Assembly (NCBI RefSeq): GCF_040605635.1
Contig: NZ_JBEXDG010000007.1
Location: forward strand, 186,001-250,000
Origin: Dactylosporangium sp040605635
Lineage (GTDB): Bacteria; Actinomycetota; Actinomycetes; Mycobacteriales; Micromonosporaceae
Length of the DNA: 64,000 bases
Direction: 5' to 3'
Part shown: positions 58,084 through 64,000 of the stretch, piece after piece
Position numbering within the stretch: position 1 is the first letter of the stretch
How the letters are laid out: the number at the start of each line of letters is the position of its first letter
Notes under the pieces: generated by a model
The model's database searches: none
Seen by the model: the letters and a program-made list of their open reading frames with translations, nothing else
What the model was told of the DNA's origin: nothing
Program-made: the position numbers and the translations under genes

Positions 58084-61000
58084 TCAGCGGGGGTCGCGGC
58101 CGCCGAGCAGCTGGATCAGCTCGCGGCGGGAGCGGATGCCGAGCTTGCGGTACACGTTGCCGAGGTGGTAGTCGACGGTGCGGACCGACAGGACGATCCG
58201 GTCGGCGATCTCCCGGCTGGTGCGGCCCTCCGCGGCGGCGTAGGCGATGCGCCACTCGTGCGGGGTGAGCCCGTCCAGCGCCGTCGCGGGGGCGGGCACC
58301 GCGGCGGGGCCGGCGCGGCCGCTGGACGGCGTGAGCTCGGCGTGGGCCTGCTCGGCGAACGCGTCGGCGCCCGCCGCGGCGAACAGGTCCAGGGCCGCGG
58401 TCAGGTGTTCGCGGGCGGGTCCGCGGCGGCGGGCCCGGCGCAGCCACTGCCCGTGGGCGAGGTGGGTGCGGCCGAGCTCCACCGGCAGCGGCACCCCGTC
58501 GAACGCGGCGAGGGCGGGGCCGAAGCCGGTGCCGTCGTCGCCGAGGACCGCGCGGACCCGGGCGGCGACGGCGGCCCGGCCGGTGCGGCCGGTCGCGGCG
58601 ACGGCGGCGTCGAGCCGGTCGGCGACGGCGTGCGCGGCGCGGGCCTGGCCGGTCTTGACGAGGGCCTCGGCGAGGTCGGCGGCGACCGGCAGGAACCCGG
58701 GCTCGACGACGCCGCCGGCGCGCAGGATGTCGTCGGCGCGGCCGAGTTCGGCGACGGCGTCGTCGTGGCGGCCGGCGGCGAGGGCGGTGACGCCGAGCGC
58801 GGCCCGCGCCTGCGCCTCGACGCCGAGGTGGCCGGGGGTGAGGGCGAGCGCGGCGGCGGCGTGCCCGGCGCAGTCGTCGGCGCGGCCCAGGACCGCCTCG
58901 ACCTGGGCGAGCGCGGTGAGCGCCTCGGCGGTGTTGACGGGCAGGCCCATCGTCTCGGCGAGCTCGACGCCTTCGAGCGCGTCGGCGTACGCGGCGGTGA
59001 CGTCGCCGGTGCGTATCCGCAGCCGGGCCCGCAGCGGCAGCGCGTATGCGAGCAGGGAGATGTCGGCGAGGCGGCGGGCGCCGTCGACGTCGTGGTCGAA
59101 CAGCCGCGCCGCGGTGGCGTGGTCCTCCAGCCAGGTGAGGATGTCGCCGAGCTCGGCGGCGGACCCGTCGGCGTCCCGGGGCCGGCCGGGTTCGCCGAGG
59201 CAGGCGGCGACGCAGCGGCGGGCGAGCCGCGGCCCTTCCGGGTCCCCGGCGAGGGTCAGGGCGTGTGCGAGCCGGATCGCGATCTTCGGCAGGTCAGGGT
59301 CGGGGAGTCCGGTGCCGGCGACCTCGGCGGCGCGGACGCAGATCCGCACCATCGCGGCGACGTCGAGGGTGCGCATCGGGCCGTTCATCGCCAGGCTCAG
59401 CGACCGGGCGGCCTGATCGGGCACCTCGGCGCCGTTGCGGTCGACCTCGGCGACGATCGCGGCGAACGCGGCGTCGGCGTCGCCACGCAGCATCGCCAGG
59501 TAGGCCCGCTCCCCCAGGACCCACAGCCGGCCGGCCGTGTCCGTCGCCAGGGGCAGCGCGTCGTCGAGCAGGGTGACGGCGTGCTCGACCGCGCCGGCGG
59601 CGACCCAGACGCGGGCGGCCTGGGCGAGCCGCTGCCCGCGCGGCTGCGGCGCGGACGTGAACGCGGCCGCGCGTTCCAGGGCGGCGGCCTCGGCGACGAG
59701 ACCACCGCGGCGGCGGGCCCGGCCGGCGGTCGCGTCGAGGGCGTCGGCGACCGCGTCGTCGGGCGGGGTGAGCGCCAGCGACAGGTGCCAGGCGCGGCGG
59801 TCGGCGTCGTCGCCGGTGACGCATGCCCCGGCGAGCGCGGCGTGGACCTCGCGGCGCCGCCCGGGCAGCGCCCGGTGGTAGACGGCGGAGCGGACCAGCG
59901 GATGCCGGAACCGGACCGTGCCGCCGGTCTCCAGGAGCAGCCCGGCACGGGTCGCGCCGTCCAGCGCCGACGGTGCCAGGCCGAGCCCGGTGAGGGCCCG
60001 CGCGAGCAGCGCCGGGGTGCCGGTGCCGGCGGCGGCGCAGACGAGCAGCGCGACCTGTTCGCCGTCGGCGAGGGCGGCGACCCGGTCGGTGAACGCGCGC
60101 TCGATGCGCTCCGTCGTCGGCAGCGGCTCCGTGATGGGGCTGCGCCCGGCGCGCTGCTCGTCGGTGAGGGCACCGGCGAGCTCCCGCAGTGCGAGGGGGT
60201 TGCCTTCGGTGGCGGTGAGGAGCCGGTCGGCGACGGTGCCGGAGCCGATCCCGCACCGGCGCAGGAGCGCGGCGCCGGCCTCGCCGTCGAGGCCGCCGAG
60301 GTCGACGGTCGCGGCGCCCGGGGCGGTGAAGGCGCCGCCGCCGCGGGTCGCGAACACGACGAGGACCCGCTCGGCGAGGAGCCTGCGGGTGGCGAAGAGC
60401 AGCGCGCTGGCGGAGGAGTGGTCGAGCCAGTGGGCGTCGTCGACGAGGCACAGCAGGGGCCGCTCGTCGGCGGCCGCGGCGAGCAGCGACAGGGTCGCGG
60501 CGCCGACCGCGAACCGCTCCACGGCGGCGGCGTCGTCGGAGCCGTCGTCCAGGCCGAACGCCGCCCGCAGCGCGGCCGCCTGCGGGCCGGGCAGCCGGTC
60601 CAGCAGCGGCAGCAGCGGCCTGGTCAGCGCCGCCAGGGCCGCGAACGGCAGGTCGGCCTCGAACTCGACGCCCGCGGCCCGGACGACATGGAAGCCGTGC
60701 GCGGAGGCGGCGAGGTCGTCCAGGAGGGTGGTCTTGCCGATGCCGGGTGCGCCCCGCACGACGACGCCGCGGCTGTGCCCGTCGCGGGCCTCCGCGGCGA
60801 GCTGCAGCAGCCTCGCCCGCTCCGCGTCCCGGCCGAGGATCTCCTCGCCGGCGGGCGCGACGTCGAGGTCGGCGGCCTCGGCCTCGGCGGTGTCCAGCTC
60901 CCGCCGGGCGGCGTCGGCGTCGCCGGGCAGGTCACGGCGCTGCAACGACTCCGCGAGCCGGCGCCGCGAGTGCAGGGCGGCGGGCCGGTGCCCGAGCGTC

Positions 61001-62154
61001 CGGTTGTCGCGCAGCGCGGCCCGGAAGTGCGCGACGGCGGCGTCGAGGTCGCCGGTGGTGAGCGCGGCGACGCCGAGGGCGTGCTCGGCCGAGCCGAAGC
61101 AGGCGACGGCGAGGCTCGCCGTCATCGGCAGCCGGGCGTGCGGGGCGAGCAGCGCGGCGGCCTCCGCGGCGAGGGCGTCGTCGCCGAGGAGGTGCGCGGC
61201 CTCGACGACGCCGTAGAGGGTGACGAGCCAGCTGCTGCCGCGGGGCAGCGTCGCGAGGCCGTCGCCGCGGATGCGGGCGAGGACGGCGGCGGCGCGGGCC
61301 CGGTCACCGGCGGCGGCCGCGGCGACGGCGAGCCCCGCGAGCGGGGACCGGTCGATGGCGCTGAGCGTCGCGGCGTGCGCGAGGTCGCCGAACATCGGCA
61401 GCAGCTCCGTGATCCGGCCCTGGAACCAGCGGATCGCCATGAGCTGCCCGCCGTGCCAGCCGTCGGTGTCCTCGTCGCCGGCGTCGCGGCCCCGGTCGGC
61501 GCAGGAGGCGGCGAGCCACTCGGCGTGCTCGAGCCGGCCGGCGCGGATGCTGAGCATGACCCGCATCGCGGCGGCGACGTATCCGACGGCGAGATGGTCA
61601 CGCTCGGCGAGGGCGTCGGTGAGCGCGGTCAGGCGCCGCTCGGCGAGGAGGTCACCGGCGAGGAACAGGTCCGCGGTGTGCCACAGCATGCCCATGAGCA
61701 GGTCGCCGCGGCGGCCGGTGCCGGCGGCGACGCCGAGCAGCTCCCGGGCGAGCCGGTGCCGGACGCCGGCGTGGGCGGGGTCCAGGACGCAGTGGTGGGC
61801 GAGGCTCAGCGTCTCGGCGAGCGCGACCGGGTCGCCGGCGGCCCGGGCCTCGTCGAGGACGGCGAGGACCGCGTCGGGGGTGCCGTCGGAGTAGCCGGCC
61901 TCCGCGGCGATGCGGGCCCGCAGCCGGATCGCCGCCGGGCCGGTCGCGGTCGTCAGCGCCCGGGCGAGGCGGTGCTCCAGGAGGGCGGCGGCGGCCGCGT
62001 CGCGGCGCTCGTGCACCCACAGCCCGGCCAGGCCGAGTGCGGCCTGCGGGTCGCCGGGCGACTCCTGCCACGCCTGCTCGAAGAGGGTGCGGGCGGTGCG
62101 CAGGTCGCCGTCGTCGTGCAGGGCCGCGACGGCCCGCGCCAGCACCGAGTCCAC
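58084..62154 (-). CDS. large LuxR-family AAA/TPR regulator (LAL type)
   Basis: About 1356 residues from GTG 62154; GTGs at 62190 and 62232 are also in frame and no start has a good ribosome site. Residues 1-430 are TPR-like helical repeats, then an NTPase domain with Walker A VRGAPGIGKTTLLDD and Walker B LCLVDDAHWLDH, a second long TPR region, and a C-terminal LuxR helix-turn-helix (LTPHEWRIAYAAAEGRTSREIADRIVLSVRTVDYHLGNVY read as two helices). Usual LAL proteins are near 900-1000 residues with the ATPase at the N-terminus; here a helical domain precedes it. Divergent from a GNAT gene and upstream of the two-component system. Confidence 0.88.
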   Translation of the reverse strand: MDSVLARAVAALHDDGDLRTARTLFEQAWQESPGDPQAALGLAGLWVHERRDAAAAALLEHRLARALTTATGPAAIRLRARIAAEAGYSDGTPDAVLAVLDEARAAGDPVALAETLSLAHHCVLDPAHAGVRHRLARELLGVAAGTGRRGDLLMGMLWHTADLFLAGDLLAERRLTALTDALAERDHLAVGYVAAAMRVMLSIRAGRLEHAEWLAASCADRGRDAGDEDTDGWHGGQLMAIRWFQGRITELLPMFGDLAHAATLSAIDRSPLAGLAVAAAAAGDRARAAAVLARIRGDGLATLPRGSSWLVTLYGVVEAAHLLGDDALAAEAAALLAPHARLPMTASLAVACFGSAEHALGVAALTTGDLDAAVAHFRAALRDNRTLGHRPAALHSRRRLAESLQRRDLPGDADAARRELDTAEAEAADLDVAPAGEEILGRDAERARLLQLAAEARDGHSRGVVVRGAPGIGKTTLLDDLAASAHGFHVVRAAGVEFEADLPFAALAALTRPLLPLLDRLPGPQAAALRAAFGLDDGSDDAAAVERFAVGAATLSLLAAAADERPLLCLVDDAHWLDHSSASALLFATRRLLAERVLVVFATRGGGAFTAPGAATVDLGGLDGEAGAALLRRCGIGSGTVADRLLTATEGNPLALRELAGALTDEQRAGRSPITEPLPTTERIERAFTDRVAALADGEQVALLVCAAAGTGTPALLARALTGLGLAPSALDGATRAGLLLETGGTVRFRHPLVRSAVYHRALPGRRREVHAALAGACVTGDDADRRAWHLSLALTPPDDAVADALDATAGRARRRGGLVAEAAALERAAAFTSAPQPRGQRLAQAARVWVAAGAVEHAVTLLDDALPLATDTAGRLWVLGERAYLAMLRGDADAAFAAIVAEVDRNGAEVPDQAARSLSLAMNGPMRTLDVAAMVRICVRAAEVAGTGLPDPDLPKIAIRLAHALTLAGDPEGPRLARRCVAACLGEPGRPRDADGSAAELGDILTWLEDHATAARLFDHDVDGARRLADISLLAYALPLRARLRIRTGDVTAAYADALEGVELAETMGLPVNTAEALTALAQVEAVLGRADDCAGHAAAALALTPGHLGVEAQARAALGVTALAAGRHDDAVAELGRADDILRAGGVVEPGFLPVAADLAEALVKTGQARAAHAVADRLDAAVAATGRTGRAAVAARVRAVLGDDGTGFGPALAAFDGVPLPVELGRTHLAHGQWLRRARRRGPAREHLTAALDLFAAAGADAFAEQAHAELTPSSGRAGPAAVPAPATALDGLTPHEWRIAYAAAEGRTSREIADRIVLSVRTVDYHLGNVYRKLGIRSRRELIQLLGGRDPR

Positions 62155-62257
62155 GGCGGATGCTATCGCGGCCGGGCGGCTTTCCGACACTCGGTTACCG
62201 GCGCCGCCGGTAGTTCTACGGATCCGGGTCACCGGTGCCCGCGCCGATGCTCGACGT

Positions 62258-62761
62258 ATGCAAGAGGTGATGTCCCGCCCCGACGCGAGGCGGTTACGTG
62301 TCAGGCCCCTCGCCCGCGGCGAGGTCGACGTGCTGCAGGACGTCTTCGACGGCCTGTCCGTCCGGTCCCGGTACCTGCGCTACCACACGGCGGTGCACCG
62401 GCTGACCCCGGCGAACCGGGCGGCACTGTCCGCTGTGGACGGACGCCGCCGGATCGTCCTCGTCGCCGAGCGGATCGGTCCCGGCGGCTGGGTCGCCGAG
62501 GGCGTCGGCCACCTCGTCGCGACCGGGTCCGGGCGGGCCGAGGTCGCGGTCGAGGTCGTCGACGCCGCGCAGGGCCGCGGGGTCGGCCGGACCCTGCTGC
62601 GGCACCTGGTGACGGTCGCGGAGGCCCTCGACTACCAGCTCGTGGAGGCCGCCGTCCTCACCGACAACACGCCGATGCTGCGCCTGCTGGGCCGCCTGTT
62701 CCCGGACGCGCGCACCACGGTCGAGGGGCAGACCGTCGCCGTCGAGGTGCGGCTGGGCTGA
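62258..62761 (+). CDS. GNAT-family acetyltransferase
   Basis: 167 residues (163 from the ATG at 62270, which has AAGAGG upstream and may be the true start). RLRVRPLARGEVDVLQDVF and the acetyl-CoA loop VVDAAQGRGVGRTLLRHL (Q-x-x-G-x-G) are clear. SVRSRYLRYHTAVHRLTPANRA is like the GNAT domains found in universal-stress/patZ-type proteins. Acceptor unknown. Confidence 0.85.
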   Translation: MQEVMSRPDARRLRVRPLARGEVDVLQDVFDGLSVRSRYLRYHTAVHRLTPANRAALSAVDGRRRIVLVAERIGPGGWVAEGVGHLVATGSGRAEVAVEVVDAAQGRGVGRTLLRHLVTVAEALDYQLVEAAVLTDNTPMLRLLGRLFPDARTTVEGQTVAVEVRLG

Positions 62762-62912
62762 CCTGGGCTGACCATGTCCGTCGCCGCGGCGGGTGTATCG
62801 CCGGACAGCGGCCGGACCGGCACGGGACGGGCGACCCCGGTCGCCGGCTCCGTCCGGCCCGGCGGCGCCTAAACCGGTGGAGCGCCGTGCCGCGGCGTCC
62901 TACGATCCGGGG

Positions 62913-64000
62913 ATGGCGAAAGGGACCGGGAGCCTGCGTCCCGTGCAGGACGTCGTGTCCCGGATCCGGTTCGACGCGGCCCTCGACGCCGCCCGGTTCG
63001 CCGTCGGTCACGAGGAGCGGGGCGCCGGGATCCGGGAGACGCCGCTGCCGCTGTTCGTCGCCGCGGGGGACGTGCCGTGGCACCGGGTGCGGTACGTGAA
63101 AGCCGGCGACCTCGTCGTCTGGGACCGGCACGCGCGGGTCGACCTCGTCTTCGGCACCGGCGACACGCCCGCCGCGGACCTCACGGCACTGCAGGGCGCG
63201 CCGGCCGTTGCCGCTGCCGGTACCGTTGCCGGTGCCGGTGCCGGTGCCGGTGCCGGTGCCGGTGCCGTTCCGAAGCGGAGCGTGGCGTTCGACGCGGCCG
63301 TGTGCCTGCGGTTCGACGCCGCCGCCGGCGCGTGGGTGCCCGCGACACCGGCCGGGGACGTGCGGGCCGACGCCGTGCAGGTCGCCACGTTCAACGTGCT
63401 GTCCGACGCGTACGACCGGGACCTCACCTACCCGCAGCTGCGCGTCCCCGCCTGCGTCGAACTCCTGCACGGGCTCGGCGCCGACGTCGTCGCGCTGCAC
63501 GAGGTGACCCCCACCCTGTGGGACGCGCTGCTCGCCGCGCCGTGGGTCCGGGCCGGCTACCACGTGTCGGCGGGTCCCGACGCCGACTACGGCACCGTCC
63601 TGCTCTCCCGGTGGGCGATGTCGCTCGAGGTGCACCGGCTCAGCACGTACAAGCGGACCATCCTCGGCATGCTCGGCCTCAACGGGCGGCGGGTCGGGTT
63701 CGTCGCCGCGCACCTGACCAGCGACCACACCACCGGCGCCGAGCAGCGCCGCGAGCACCAGCTGCGGATCATCGACGAACGGCTCGGCCGCGGCGACCTC
63801 GACGGCGCCGTCGTCCTCGCCGACGTCAACTTCGGCGACGACACCCGCCCCGACGTCGCCGGCTACACCGACGCGTGGCGGGCGCTGCACCCGCACGACG
63901 CCGGGTTCACGTTCGACCCCGCGGTCAACCCGCTCGCGGCGATCGCGTCCCGGACCGGGCTGTCGCGGCGCCTCGACCGGATCCTCATCCGGTCCGCCAC
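62913..64000 (+). CDS. RNA-repair protein: MJ1316 (DUF504) domain plus EEP nuclease domain, 5' part
   Basis: At least 362 residues, open at the window end. Residues 8-75 (LRPVQDVVSRIRFD, PWHRVRYVKAGDLVVWDR) match the MJ1316/DUF504 RNA-end-recognition domain. After a Gly-Ala repeat, residues about 150-362 are an endonuclease/exonuclease/phosphatase domain (ATFNVLSDAYD, VVALHEVTP, VLADVNFG, RRLDRILIRS). Actinobacterial proteins of this type continue with 2',5'-RNA-ligase-like and nucleotidyltransferase domains, forming one RNA-repair polypeptide; those parts lie off the window. TACGAT at 62901-62906 may be the -10 of a leaderless transcript. Confidence 0.82.
   Translation, partial: MAKGTGSLRPVQDVVSRIRFDAALDAARFAVGHEERGAGIRETPLPLFVAAGDVPWHRVRYVKAGDLVVWDRHARVDLVFGTGDTPAADLTALQGAPAVAAAGTVAGAGAGAGAGAGAVPKRSVAFDAAVCLRFDAAAGAWVPATPAGDVRADAVQVATFNVLSDAYDRDLTYPQLRVPACVELLHGLGADVVALHEVTPTLWDALLAAPWVRAGYHVSAGPDADYGTVLLSRWAMSLEVHRLSTYKRTILGMLGLNGRRVGFVAAHLTSDHTTGAEQRREHQLRIIDERLGRGDLDGAVVLADVNFGDDTRPDVAGYTDAWRALHPHDAGFTFDPAVNPLAAIASRTGLSRRLDRILIRSA
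63228..63267 (+). repeat. hexamer repeat in the RNA-repair gene
   Basis: GCCGGT is repeated six to seven times in frame, coding for an Ala-Gly linker between the DUF504 and nuclease domains. Likely variable in number. Confidence 0.85.

Noticed and set aside
56863..63099. Open frame of about 2078 codons on the + strand
   Set aside because: It is antisense to the histidine kinase and LuxR ATPase genes, is extremely Gly/Arg/Val-rich and has no family motifs. It is an effect of high GC at third codon positions.
1..64000. Prophage, integrative element, insertion sequence or tRNA-linked attachment site
   Set aside because: No integrase, transposase, phage structural gene or tRNA could be recognised on either strand.

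Overview
The window is about 72% GC by eye, with very dense gene packing, many GTGA/ATGA start-stop overlaps, leaderless-looking promoters, SigE-family sigma factors, ergothioneine genes and large LuxR regulators. This points to a filamentous actinomycete, most likely of the Micromonosporaceae type; that placement is inference. No rRNA, tRNA, prophage, insertion sequence or CRISPR array was recognised. One run of Ns (38460-38557) marks an assembly gap inside a tandem repeat.

Left end (74-9229): a tightly coupled seven-gene set encodes a TrpB2-like PLP enzyme, an EamA exporter, a stand-alone amino-acid adenylating enzyme, a free carrier protein, an ectoine-synthase-like cupin, an acyl-CoA-dehydrogenase-like flavoprotein and a transglutaminase-like protein. 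A three-gene ABC exporter follows. Together they look like a small, undescribed pathway that makes an amino acid, loads it on a carrier protein, oxidises and possibly cyclises it, and exports it. This is the most interesting part of the window.

9208-13281: a divergent Nudix/winged-helix regulator, an SPFH (band 7) protein, an NAD-kinase-like protein and a helical protein with a basic tail form a second conserved-looking module with a clear operator. 13285-25811: flavin monooxygenase and reductase, a LacI regulator with two secreted discoidin-domain proteins (DUF1996 and GH16) and three matching operators, a sigma/anti-sigma pair, a MerR-controlled MFS exporter and 6-phosphogluconate dehydrogenase.

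26024-33273: sulfotransferase, LCP cell-wall ligase, pectate lyase, transglutaminase-like protein, DUF3307 membrane protein, a sigma factor whose reading frame lacks its own stop, and a TetR-controlled small operon with tandem palindromes. 33447-37672: egtABCD for ergothioneine. 37592-42390: a caspase-fold-like orphan, an 89-bp tandem repeat with the gap, orphan genes, and a GNAT/reductase/TetR group with paired operators.

42391-52018: a repeat-rich membrane protein, a Ser/Thr kinase with a very long Ala/Glu helix coupled to a tyrosine-phosphatase-like gene, a GH3 glycosidase with a TetR regulator, and a BpsA-like protein carrying low-complexity insertions. 52401-64000: a secreted M4 protease, a methyltransferase, an alpha/beta hydrolase, a two-component system, a giant LuxR ATPase, a GNAT protein, and the 5' part of a probable RNA-repair protein that runs off the window. 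The secreted glycosidases, pectate lyase and protease suggest a soil organism that breaks down plant or fungal polymers.
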